From Saccharomycopsis fibuligera x Saccharomycopsis cf. fibuligera (taxonomy: Eukaryota; Ascomycota; Saccharomycetes; Ascoideales; Saccharomycopsidaceae), in assembly GCA_001936135.1 (NCBI GenBank), contig CP012810.1, positions 3,410,001 through 3,474,000 of the forward strand: a stretch of DNA of 64,000 nucleotides, written 5' to 3'. A program made the translations under genes and the position numbers. This document shows positions 20,954 to 30,030 of this stretch, one piece after another. How positions within the stretch are numbered: position 1 is the stretch's first letter; each line of letters begins with the position of its first letter. Under the pieces are notes generated by a model. It was not told the origin of the DNA. It did not search any database and was given only the letters and a program-made list of their open reading frames with translations.

Positions 20954-22300
20954 TGGTAAAGTGAAGTTGGTTTCTGTTTTGTTTGCATATACTGTGCTAG
21001 TAGGCGTGTCTATGTGTGTGGAGGCACGCTCGAGGACAAGAATAGAGTGCCAAGACTTTTAGTACAGACAATAAGGAATGTAAAGCAATGCTAACACTAG
21101 GCTGTTGCTATATAGAAATAATAGGAACGATGTGGACAAACAAAATCTAATAACATTAAAATTATATTATGAAAAAAAAATTTAATGAAAGGGGACTTCA
21201 GCTTCTTTAAATATCATTAACTCACATAGATCATATATCTGTATATTCTGCCTTCAGACCTCCAAAGCATAGTTGACAAGATAAAAAATATTGCATGCTT
21301 TTTTTGGGTTATGCACTCCACACATGCAACAGCAAATCTTAAACTTGTAGCGCCCAGCATTACGTATTTAGTTGGGGAAGGCAGCAGCAGCAGGCCGGTC
21401 GGCGGTACAGTCGGACCGGACCAGTAGTTCCACTTTTAATACTTTTGATTTTAGCCTACAATAGTTTCAAGAATTACTTTAATCGAATGCTAAGATCAGT
21501 TTTTCTCTGGATTTTACAGAAGATGAAGGTAAAGTAACACTTGTCACGGCACCTAGTTCCGTTTATTCCTTAAGTAATTTGCAAGCGCATTAAATCGAGC
21601 CAAGAGCATTCACGAAAGGGGCGCCAAATATTTGTCAATAGCCGTTGGCAATTGATGGAAAAATCCTTAGTGAGGAGCCAATAAAGATAATTACGACCTT
21701 TCACTCAAGCAATAAGTTCCATGTCAGCAGTGGGACGTGGGCCACAATTCAGTTTCATATGTACGCCACGACGTACCCCAGGCTGGCTCGGCCACTTTTT
21801 AAACAGTTAGATCGGAGTTCGCCTTTGCCTCCACCAGAGAACGCAGAAAACTGGTATCCAACCGCCATCAGAATCCCCGAATTAGACTTTGCTAATGAAA
21901 ACTGAAAGCCGTCACATCAAAAGCTCTGAAAACCCTCAATTGGCCCCAGAGTTGGTTGACCCTTACTTTATTTGCTTTGTATGCCAGGTAGAGTGGCTGC
22001 TGAATTCTTCCACCCATAGCTTTGTCACTGTTTCTGCTGCTTCTGGTGGAGTTATTCTATTTTATTATCGCAATTGGTTCCAGTTATGGAAAACTAACAC
22101 ACACTTTATGCTACTCTCAAGTACGAGCAAATCAATCCTTCATTGCCTCACCACTATCTGTGACTATGCGTTTATCAGAGTGGCAAGATATCTCTTCTTA
22201 GAGCATGACAGCTCAAACCTGACAGGCCTTGTACACTTTTTCTCCACTGTTGGAAGCAAGAGAACCGTCTTCTCCCTATATTTTTACGGTATTATTTCCT

Positions 22301-22339
<39 letters not shown>

Positions 22340-22547
22340 TCAATAGACTTTTTATTATTATTTCTTTTTCTATTTTATTTTATTCTCATCTCAACAAAAC
22401 TCAAAGTTAACACATATTGCTTTCCTTTAGTTCAGTCTCTTGTTACCTTGGCTCATCGGCAATAAACTATTCCCCCATTGATCATCAAATTAGTATTGCA
22501 AAGGCAAGGCATCTTCACATTTTCAACGTTACATACACAATAAATCA
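20954..22547. promoter_or_regulatory. Divergent promoter region transporter 1 / dehydrogenase
   Basis: These 1594 bases lie between divergent genes. A TATATAG element near 21110 fits transporter 1. The segment 21391-21422 is packed with CGG/CCG triplets, including CGG-N10-CCG (21403-21418), a spacing used by some Zn2Cys6 regulators. CTCCACCA (21829-21836), TGGTGGAG (22044-22051) and CGACGTACCCC (21769-21779) match motifs in other cluster promoters. A T36 run lies at 22303-22338, about 210 bases before the dehydrogenase start. Frames of 86 and 173 residues in this region are not credible. Confidence 0.55.
22303..22338. repeat. T36 homopolymer run
   Basis: An uninterrupted run of 36 T lies in the dehydrogenase promoter. 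Such poly(dA:dT) tracts exclude nucleosomes in yeasts. Length may vary between strains or be affected by sequencing. Confidence 0.9.
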
Positions 22548-23417
22548 ATGACGATCCCGATCAAAAAATCTGGGGAAGCGCCTGTGGTGTCATACATCTC
22601 GAGCGAGTTCCAAGATGAGTTGCCTCGTCTGTTTCCAGAAAAAAAACATGTTATGGACTTGTTCTCTCTACGAGGCAAAGTTGCGGTTGTTACCGGTGGG
22701 GCGCAAGGTATTGGTTTTGCTGTTGCTGAGGCGTTTGCTCAAGCTGGAGCTTCAGTCGTCTTGATGGACGTTTGCGATGCTTCAAAGAGCGCCCAAAAAT
22801 TAGCCGCAGAAAACAGAGTTATTGTCCAAGCATATCAATGTGATGTGGCAAGCTCAATCAAAACTGAAGAAACAATTTTACAAATTGAAAAAGACTTTGG
22901 TACTATTGATATTTTTGTTGCTAATGCTGGTATTGTATGGAAAACAGGCAACATTATTGACCAAGCTAACCATGATGATCGAAACTGGCAAGCGTTGATG
23001 GATGTTAATTTGAACGGTGTCTACTACTGTGCAAAAGTTGTTGGAGGGATCTTCAAAAAGAACAGAAAAGGAAGTTTTATAATTACCGCTTCAATGTCTG
23101 GCCATGTTGTTAATGTTCCAATGTGTCTTACGCCATATAATGTCAGCAAGGCTGCAATCAAACATTTGGCAAAATCATTAGCCATAGAGTGGGCTGGCTT
23201 CGCTAGAGTTAATTCAGTGTCACCTGGTTATTGCGATAGTGGGTTAAATGACCATTTACCAAGAGAAAATCGAGGAAAAATGTGGTCGTTGATCCCCTTG
23301 GGCAGGGAAGCTTTACCATTTGAAATTGCCAGTGCTTATCTATACCTTGCTTCAGATGCTGCTTCGTATGTTACTGGTACTGATATTCTTGTTGATGGTG
23401 GCTATACTGCAGTTTGA
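22548..23417 (+). CDS. Short-chain dehydrogenase, polyol/ketose (sorbose reductase / arabinitol dehydrogenase-like)
   Basis: The 289-residue protein is a classical short-chain dehydrogenase of the group containing sorbose reductase, D-arabinitol 2-dehydrogenase and L-xylulose reductase. Visible motifs are the dinucleotide loop TGGAQGIG (49-56), NAG (126-128), a conserved Asn in MDVNLNG, and the catalytic set S184, Y197 and K201 (YNVSK). D74 at the end of the second beta strand (VLMDV) normally favours NAD(H) over NADP(H), so polyol oxidation is likelier than reduction. The N-terminal 38 residues before DLFSLRGKVAVVTGG are longer than the core fold, as in SOU-type yeast enzymes. It sits between two transporter genes and probably oxidises the imported polyol to a ketose for the kinase. 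Confidence 0.88.
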   Translation: MTIPIKKSGEAPVVSYISSEFQDELPRLFPEKKHVMDLFSLRGKVAVVTGGAQGIGFAVAEAFAQAGASVVLMDVCDASKSAQKLAAENRVIVQAYQCDVASSIKTEETILQIEKDFGTIDIFVANAGIVWKTGNIIDQANHDDRNWQALMDVNLNGVYYCAKVVGGIFKKNRKGSFIITASMSGHVVNVPMCLTPYNVSKAAIKHLAKSLAIEWAGFARVNSVSPGYCDSGLNDHLPRENRGKMWSLIPLGREALPFEIASAYLYLASDAASYVTGTDILVDGGYTAV

Positions 23418-24090
23418 TCCTGTCTGAAAAGTAAAAGCTGCTTTCAAATTCTTTGTCTTTTGCTTTCTCTCTTACGAAGATTAATGAATAATAATAAACT
23501 TTTGTACACTTTTTTGTAACAGTCACTTTTCTTGATGTTTTTGACATTGGACAATTACAAACACCTCCACTTCTTTTTTCATGTACTCTGCAGTTCAATG
23601 TTCCAAAGTACAGAAAAACCAACAACAGGCCATCCTGTAAAATTACATCTTGTTACTGTTTTCATTTCTGGAAACATTTATGCAAGAAATACTGAAGCAA
23701 ATTAACTTTAGCCTTTAAGCCTATACTTAGAAAATCTGCCTCTTATTTTTTCGATTTTCAGTTTCGCAGTGATGCCTGAGAGATTGAATGATGACGTACC
23801 ACTTGACCGAGTTCATATAGCAAAGCGCACCTATTTGAGTCACCAGAAAACTTTGTAAAAATACCAGTTAACTATTAACTTTGAGATGACCTTCTAGTTT
23901 TAGAAAAAAGTATTCCTGATAGTTTCAACTACAAGCACAGACTAAAGTCTAATCAAAGAAAACTTTTGTTAGAGTAGAATGCTCGAAAAATACCAAAGAG
24001 AAAAATAGTTAAGGACGAAGGTGTAACAAGATATCAAAGTAAAAGAAAACAAAACGAAAACACACACAAATATATATGTAAGTAAAAGAA
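23418..24090. other. Convergent intergenic region dehydrogenase / transporter 2
   Basis: These 673 bases lie between two 3' ends. A possible C-box TGATGA occurs near 23790, but no D box lies at a suitable distance, so I do not call a snoRNA. Nothing else is recognisable. Confidence 0.5.
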
Positions 24091-25800
24091 TTAAGCAGAA
24101 TTGTAATTAATGAGTTTTTCATCTTTATTGTTATCGACATGAGTGGCAGTGGCCTTATTACGATCTTCAAGAGTTTTATGATCATATTCGTATGGCAAGT
24201 CTTTTGCAATTTTAACAACATCCCACGGCGTCCAAGGATTGGACAAAGCAAAAATTCTATCCATTTCCTCCAATGACCTTCCAGAGGTTTCTGGATAAAG
24301 AAAGAAGATGACAGGTAACATAAGAGCATTGATAACTGCAAAGATGGTATAAGTGTAAGAGCCAATGCTTTTGAAGGCCACTGGGGTAATCATAACCACC
24401 ATAAAGTTGAAAGACCAGTTACCGGCAGTGGACAACCCATTAGCTGCAGCTCTAATATTCAATGGGGTTATTTCTGCGGGATACAACCAAGTGATACCTA
24501 ACCAACCGATAGCAAAAAATGTGTTAAAAACGAAAAGGAAAACTGCAGCAACAATTGCGGCACCACTATTGTTTTGGTGGTCTGGATCGGCAACATAAGT
24601 AGTGGCAGTTAATATCGCCATAGAAACAGCTTGACCGGCGGCACCAAACAACATCAATTTTCTTCTTCCAATTCTTTCAATAGTGTAAAATGAAAACCAA
24701 GAAGCAAGGAAATATTCGGTACCGTTACATGCTGCTAAAATTCTTGCGTTGAATGGCGACATGTGAATATAGTCTTCAAAGACTGTTCCGGCATAATACG
24801 TGATTAAATTGATACCTGTTATTTGTTGCATAATCTGAGACCAAACTGCCAACATAACCCTGTGAAAGTTTTTAGCATCACCTTGACTACATAAATCTTT
24901 CCAAAGAGCTTTTCCACCACCCCCTTTTAATTCTTGTTGTAAAGCATATTGCACTTCTTGAATTTCTTTAGTAACGAGAGCATCATTGAGCGGAACATCA
25001 TCAAATGCAGCAAAAACCTCTCTAGCTTCTTCCACTCGACCAACCTTCATCAACCATCTTGGGGATTCAGGCATCTTCAAAATGAATGGCAAAATCATCA
25101 ATGGGAACGAAATTTGAAAAGCAATAGGAAATCTCCAAGAAACAGAGCTGTTTTTCACAAAGTAAAAACCAAAATCAATCCAATATGATATCATGATACC
25201 GGCAGTAACCAAAGCACCTTGCAACATAACCAATTTACCTCTGGCTTCAGCTTTAGCACATTCAGATTGCCACATCGGCACCGTGGCTGTATTCAAACCG
25301 TTACCAATGCCAGTAACAATTCTACCAGCAATTAACTGGCCAGTTGAGAAAGACGCACACTGAATAATGGCACCAATAATCATGATTATACAGCCAACAA
25401 AAATGGTTTTCCGTCTACCGATTTTATCACCGAGCCACATAGTGAATAACGCACCGGCTAAACATCCGATTTCATACACCGCAACCACAAAGCCTTGCAA
25501 TGTCTCATGATTTGGGTGAATTTTCAAATTGATGGCCAGAAAAGTGTCGTTGAATGTAGGCAAAGTTAACAAAGAGCCCATAACACCTTGGTCATAACCG
25601 AAAAGCAAAAACCCCATACCAGCAAAGAAAGACACTGCATGATGAAGCCTTTGACCTCTAAAACCGAGGTATGAATTCTTAGATTCAGTATACAACTTGA
25701 CATCAGCTTCTTCGTGGCTGGTAGTCTCGCGCTTACTCTCCACTTCTGTCGCCGGCTGTGGCTTCTCAGGGCTTTCGTTTGTATTGATGCTCAGACTCAT
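24091..25800 (-). CDS. MFS sugar/polyol transporter, copy 2
   Basis: The 569-residue protein is the tandem paralog of the transporter at 19235-20953 and shows the same sugar-porter motifs: FGYDQGVMGSLLTLPTF, GDKIGRRKTIFVG, PESPRWLMKVGRVEEA, QQITGINLITYYAG, ERIGRRKLML and YPETSGRSLEEMDRIF. About 12 membrane spans are expected. The N-terminal about 45 residues, the large central loop (about 240-275) and the C-terminal tail differ strongly from copy 1, while residues of the second to fourth spans are nearly identical, with DNA almost identical too. Its promoter has a TATA box at 25914-25921 directly next to an inverted GGGGATTACCCC (25902-25913). Different tails and promoters suggest different regulation or turnover of two carriers for similar substrates. 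Confidence 0.92.
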   Translation of the reverse strand: MSLSINTNESPEKPQPATEVESKRETTSHEEADVKLYTESKNSYLGFRGQRLHHAVSFFAGMGFLLFGYDQGVMGSLLTLPTFNDTFLAINLKIHPNHETLQGFVVAVYEIGCLAGALFTMWLGDKIGRRKTIFVGCIIMIIGAIIQCASFSTGQLIAGRIVTGIGNGLNTATVPMWQSECAKAEARGKLVMLQGALVTAGIMISYWIDFGFYFVKNSSVSWRFPIAFQISFPLMILPFILKMPESPRWLMKVGRVEEAREVFAAFDDVPLNDALVTKEIQEVQYALQQELKGGGGKALWKDLCSQGDAKNFHRVMLAVWSQIMQQITGINLITYYAGTVFEDYIHMSPFNARILAACNGTEYFLASWFSFYTIERIGRRKLMLFGAAGQAVSMAILTATTYVADPDHQNNSGAAIVAAVFLFVFNTFFAIGWLGITWLYPAEITPLNIRAAANGLSTAGNWSFNFMVVMITPVAFKSIGSYTYTIFAVINALMLPVIFFLYPETSGRSLEEMDRIFALSNPWTPWDVVKIAKDLPYEYDHKTLEDRNKATATHVDNNKDEKLINYNSA

Positions 25801-26131
25801 GTTGATAAGTTTGAATGAAAAGGAGCAGTTATAAAATTGTTGGTCTTGGTAGAAATCAGCACGGATAAGCTATTCAAAATTGATTAAGCAGAAAATAGTT
25901 CGGGGATTACCCCTTTTTATAGATTTTGGCCTGCTCAAATGGCCCAGAGCCTAAAGGTTTGATTTATTCATCAAATATGTTTTACAATGGCCAAACATCC
26001 CAATATGTTTGATTATGTCATAGTAGGCAAGCCTATTGCAGGCGGGTCACAGTTTCTTGGCCTGTGTACACTGACGTTCATATATGCGGATTGCGGCGAT
26101 ATTTATGCAGACTAAGTTACAGCAATACCTG

Positions 26132-26162
<31 letters not shown>

Positions 26163-26203
26163 GGGGAAGCAGTAATAGACTGCTTTTATGTAAGTATTTA
26201 TAT

Positions 26204-26279
26204 GGCAAATATTATGGGGCAAATATTACAGGGCAATTAAATAAACGGCAATTATTACAGGTCAATTATTACAGGGCAT
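26204..26279. repeat. Degenerate tandem repeat, about five 14-15-base units
   Basis: The unit is roughly GGCAAATATTACAG, repeated with variation (GGCAATTAAATAAAC, GGCAATTATTACAG, GTCAATTATTACAG). It is intergenic, about 400 bases upstream of transporter 2. Confidence 0.7.
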
Positions 26280-27206
26280 GGTTGATGTATATCTGAGCCC
26301 ATGTTGGAAGTTGTGGACACGGTGCACTAAGACAGCACTGTAAGGGTCTATTTATGTTGCTGATTATATTGTAGTGACGTATGGCGGCTGAATAGGCATG
26401 GGCTACGAACCTATAGAGGCTGAATTTTCATAAGACATATTATTGCCTGTTCTTCTATTATTTTTTACGTACCAGCTTGAAAAAGCTTGAGCCAGACGAG
26501 CCAACGCTATTAGGACTAAATCGTCTAATATATCGTTAACAATTGAGTCGTCAACCAAACAAGTCATCAAGAGTGCCCCTCACTCCACTTTCGGGATAAC
26601 ATTTCGGACAAGAAATAATTCTTCCGGTCACCAAGTTAAGCTTGCTCTTATCAATTGATAATCTTTAACAAACCTACTTTTTAAGGCAAATGATGTATTT
26701 CTCACTCTATTGCTGAACTTCCGATTGATGAAACTGGAATAACATTGGCCTACATGGGGTAAATCCTCTTGAAATTAAGCTCTACGACACCCTCAAATCT
26801 CAATTGGCTCAATTCGCCACTTATTTTCTTTTCACACGAGCTAATAGAGAGCTCCTTCAGTTATTCACTCCCATGATTTCCCAGTTAGGTTAGGAAAGAC
26901 GCCCCCCGACGTACCCCGGTCATTTTGTTTCAGAGGATATGTATGTACATTACTGTTAGCGGCTCATACTCGCTTGAGCTATTGCAGATGACAACAATTG
27001 ATTGAACAACTGAGGTAAGCCATCTTATCTGGCACCTCAATTGGTTTTGAGCTCCGAAGTGACTTAGTAAGCTCCTAGCATAAAATTTCTCGTACACAAC
27101 TTTAAATTTTCCCAAAATATTATGTCGTTTCGACTGGTCAAAAAGAGTATTGGTTTGATTTCCTTTTTGCACATGTTTCATTAAAAAAAACTATTGTCCA
27201 ATCTTC

Positions 27207-27236
27207 GGAGGTGGAGGTGGAGGTGGAGGTGGAGGT
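27207..27236. repeat. GGAGGT x5 microsatellite
   Basis: Five perfect hexamers lie in non-coding DNA. G-rich runs on one strand make this a candidate G-quadruplex or zinc-finger landing site; its unit contains GGAGG, related to the TGGTGGAG motif of nearby promoters. Confidence 0.9.
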
Positions 27237-27501
27237 AAAATTAAGAGGCACACCTACTAGGAAGAAAATAAAAAGCGGAGTATGTGGCCAGACACTGTTA
27301 TGGCAAGGGTGGAGGTTTGTGGGACACACACCGACACACATAACCGCTGCTTGGCTCGACTGAAATACTCCGGGGTACATGAAAACGCGACATTTATGTC
27401 CCCTAAAGCACTAAGGTTTCAAACTAACACTGCAGTGTGCTATAATAAGCAATTACTGCCAAAGCGAAGCACCCAGGCTTTTGGGTTGCATAGTTACGTA
27501 A

Positions 27502-27503
<2 letters not shown>

Positions 27504-27542
<39 letters not shown>
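27504..27542. repeat. T39 homopolymer run
   Basis: This is the longest uninterrupted homopolymer in the window, in the gene-free region right of the sugar cluster. Confidence 0.9.
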
Positions 27543-27547
<5 letters not shown>

Positions 27548-28639
27548 TCTTTTAGCGGCCAAACCTGCTTATTATGCAGCAGCCATAATATACCATATAC
27601 GGTATAGTTTGTACCAGAGGTGAATAAGCGGATATGAAGAACGATCTAAGATGTGTTGTTGTGCAGTTACAAACTTTTGAATCCATTATAGTAAACTATA
27701 ATTATTGTTTTAATATATCTTAGAAGGTCATGGATTTTTTTTTTTTTTTTTTTTTTTTGTAAACAAAAACAACACCACCTTTTAATTAACTCTGTGTGTC
27801 GGAGTATAAAGTCCGTCTTTTGGTCGAGAATATAGCAACGCCGGGCCTGGCGGTGAATGACCTACCGTCTGCTAGCCTACTGCAGGCATCACAATCATTG
27901 TGGAAATACGGAGACACCATCAAGAAGATCTTGCCATAGCAATAACCATGCTAGTGAATTAAATAAATTTTATAAAAACAGCATTCGTCTTTAACGGAAA
28001 AGTCAAATACATACTGATTTGCAATTTTAGAACAACCAAGTTTCTAATTGAAGTTCTTTATCTCCTATTTACGCATAAATTCTAACAAACGAGCGCAAAG
28101 ACAAAATGAGGTAAAAGTGTTAATATTCAGTTCTATAAATAAGCTGCCGAAGACAACGCAATCCTTTTTCTTTTTGTACGTATTATGTCACATATTGTTC
28201 AAGTCAATAAACCCTGTAAGATCTCTAAACACAAACTTTTTGTTGTTTATTAGAGTGTAGCTGAGATGCAGATTACCTACTGCAGAAATGAAAAATAAAA
28301 CGGTATACATAATGCTCGGATTAATAGCGAGTTTGGCGAAAGAAAAGAAGTAAAAAGACGGTTCTTGCAAACGGGCTCCGACGAGTTAAATATCGAATTT
28401 TTCTTTCTGTGTTTCTTCAGCTTTAAATGCGGAAAGAGAAGTGAAGTTAAGTAACTTTTGATCTGGTATAATTTAAATTGATAATCCGATTGATAGTCAC
28501 TCACTGTCGCTCCTTTATGCCCAGAATACAATTCTTGGTAACGCTGTTAGTACTTATTATCCTTTCTTGGCTCCCATTTCGCTACCGTACTCACTACTTC
28601 AAAAACAATAGCATCCAGCATGGTGTGTTACTTTAAATG

Positions 28640-28890
28640 TCCCCAAGACAAAGAAGCATTAGTATTATAGCAGTGGGTACTCCAGAACCTCAAATCGTGG
28701 CCGCACCACCCTTGCAGAGATATTTGATAAAATTAGAATGTTACGCAGAATGGAAATTCACTTGGTTTTCGTCGACAGTAATTCAGCTGTGCAACTTGTC
28801 ACCAAGAAAATAAAAAGCAATTGATATCTGTTTTCCATGGCATTGGTGTTACTCATTTTGAAATTATTATTTGGCTGTTTCTAGGCGTGA
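28640..28890 (+). pseudogene. Decayed Ty1/copia retrotransposon relic (RNase H part of pol)
   Basis: Three frames on the plus strand give, in order, pieces of a copia-type RNase H. SPRQRSISI then EPQIVAA (from 28640) resemble the RQKSIS..SS.EAEY.A segment. LAEIFDKIRMLRRMEIHLVF with VDSNSAVQLVTKK (to the stop at 28822-28824) resembles the second active-site strand, D(N/S)xSA. SVFHGIGVTHFEI (28827-28865) resembles the NPVFHxRTKHIEI segment. The right order and spacing across frameshifts and a stop argue for a dead element. No LTR, integrase or polymerase part is recognisable nearby. The comparison is from memory of the family and needs a profile search. Confidence 0.55.
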
Positions 28891-29162
28891 CAATGACAAT
28901 CTAATAGCACCGTCACAATAACAAATCAAGGTAGAACTTTAAAGCAACGTTAATTTTACATCAATCACTAACAGCAACCAGCAAAAATTACTACTACAGT
29001 GTCCGCATGTCGGTTGACTAGCTGTAGTCGTCCCAAGTAACCACAAAAATATTGAACAAGACCAAAAAGAACGCAGTCGGGTCATCTCATCTCATGCCTA
29101 AAATTTTTTTTCCAGCAGTACTGAATCTTTTCAGGAGATGCAGGAAAACCCTCTGGAAAAAC

Positions 29163-29169
29163 TATAAAA
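29163..29169 (+). promoter_or_regulatory. TATA box of the U3 snoRNA gene
   Basis: TATAAAA lies 60 bases upstream of the U3 5' end (29223), a usual distance for RNA polymerase II snoRNA genes in yeasts. Confidence 0.65.
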
Positions 29170-29222
29170 GGGCCGCTGAGCCCTTCATTTTTTTAATATT
29201 TTTTTGTATTTCTTCTTTCTTT

Positions 29223-29651
29223 GTCGACGTACTTCAGTAAGTAGCCCCCCATATAGTTGAGCTTCTTTGGCTCAATTAATGTTATTCAAGTCATTGTGTT
29301 AACTGAATAATGTCAATCAACAAACGAATTTCAAAAGAAGCCGTTTTTTCTAACAAATTTCTAAAGTAGGATCATTTCTATAGGTCACGTCTCTCTTTGA
29401 CTCTTCAAAAGAGCCACTGAATCCAACTTGGTTGATGAGGCGATAACCCTTGTGCTCTAGAATGAGGTTTGAAATAGCTTGGTCTGTGTATCCTAGTTGA
29501 TCCAGTCATCTACTTTTTTTTTATTACTGTTCTTGTCGTTTGAAATTTTGTTTTTACAAAATTGAGAGAAGAAGCAATGATTTCGACCCTGTACAACATG
29601 CTCCTTGTGAGAAGTTTATACGGGGTGGGCACAAGTGGCAGTCTGACAAGT
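29223..29651 (+). ncRNA. SNR17: U3 small nucleolar RNA, interrupted by one intron
   Basis: U3 guides early cleavage of the 18S rRNA precursor in the small-subunit processome. The 5' exon GTCGACGTACTTCA (29223-29236) matches the start of yeast U3. After an intron, GATCATTTCTATAGG (from 29370) is the highly conserved box A region that pairs with pre-rRNA, followed by CTTTGACTCTTCAAAAGAGC, CACTGAATCCAACTTGG and the C' box TTGATGAG. Near the 3' end come the box B/C region GCAATGATTTCGACCC and GGGTGGGCACAAGTGGCAG, with GTCTGACAAGT ending at 29651 (box D GTCTGA). The mature RNA would be about 296-299 bases. The central part (29440-29560) is divergent. A 64-residue frame inside it is a by-product. 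Ends are placed by similarity to Saccharomyces U3. Confidence 0.93.
29237..29366 (+). other. Spliceosomal intron inside the U3 gene
   Basis: The 5' splice site is GTAAGT (29237-29242). A branch-point-like TTCTAAC lies at 29348-29354, next to a T-rich stretch. Two AG candidates follow: AG at 29365-29366, giving exon 2 starting TAGGATCATT, and AG at 29368-29369, giving GATCATT. Saccharomyces U3 genes carry an intron at the same place. Confidence 0.8.
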
Positions 29652-30030
29652 TTCTTGTATATGTTGTTTATATGATAATACAAATTGGACTCAGTTTTGA
29701 TTTACATTTAAAAATTAATTCATGTAAATTTTGAATTACTCTGAAAATATCTGATTAATTAGCAAGTCACTATACCTCTTAACGTACTTCATCTATCAGT
29801 TAATTAGTTTGCTTAGGTTGGCGGTACTCTTTTTGAAAACTACCTTTAAACCGTTGGTAAACTACGTTTATTATTGTTTTACAAGTATTCCTATGTCATG
29901 AAAACTTATTAATTTTATTCATTCGTTATTAAAGTATGTTGATGACAGCATCGGGGGAAAAAGACAGAAATGGAAAAAATTGCTCCAGATCACTGAGGCG
30001 TAAAATCTTCTTTTTGTTATAATATTGTGC
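29652..30030. other. Intergenic region U3 / aminopeptidase 3' end
   Basis: These 379 AT-rich bases hold the U3 3' processing region and the terminator of the minus-strand aminopeptidase gene. I see nothing else in it. Confidence 0.5.

Larger units (their letters stand above)
25801..28639. promoter_or_regulatory. Long gene-free region upstream of transporter 2
   Basis: I see no credible gene in these 2839 bases. The first 120 bases hold the transporter 2 promoter (TATA at 25914-25921, GGGGATTACCCC at 25902-25913). Further out are A28 (26132-26159), a degenerate 14-15-base tandem repeat (26204-26279), GCCCCCCGAC running into CGACGTACCCC (26901-26917), a GGAGGT x5 repeat (27207-27236), CCGGGGTA (27370-27377), T39 (27504-27542) and T24 (27735-27758). 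A GC-richer patch at 27840-27890 has no recognisable content. The GC-rich motifs recur in other cluster promoters. Confidence 0.5.

Noticed and set aside
21645-22410. 86- and 173-residue frames in the transporter 1 / dehydrogenase promoter
   Set aside because: They contain homopolymer-derived Phe runs and no recognisable motif, and they lie in a divergent promoter.
23764-23930. C/D-box snoRNA-like TGATGA with later CTGA
   Set aside because: The boxes are about 130 bases apart, without terminal stem or K-turn context.
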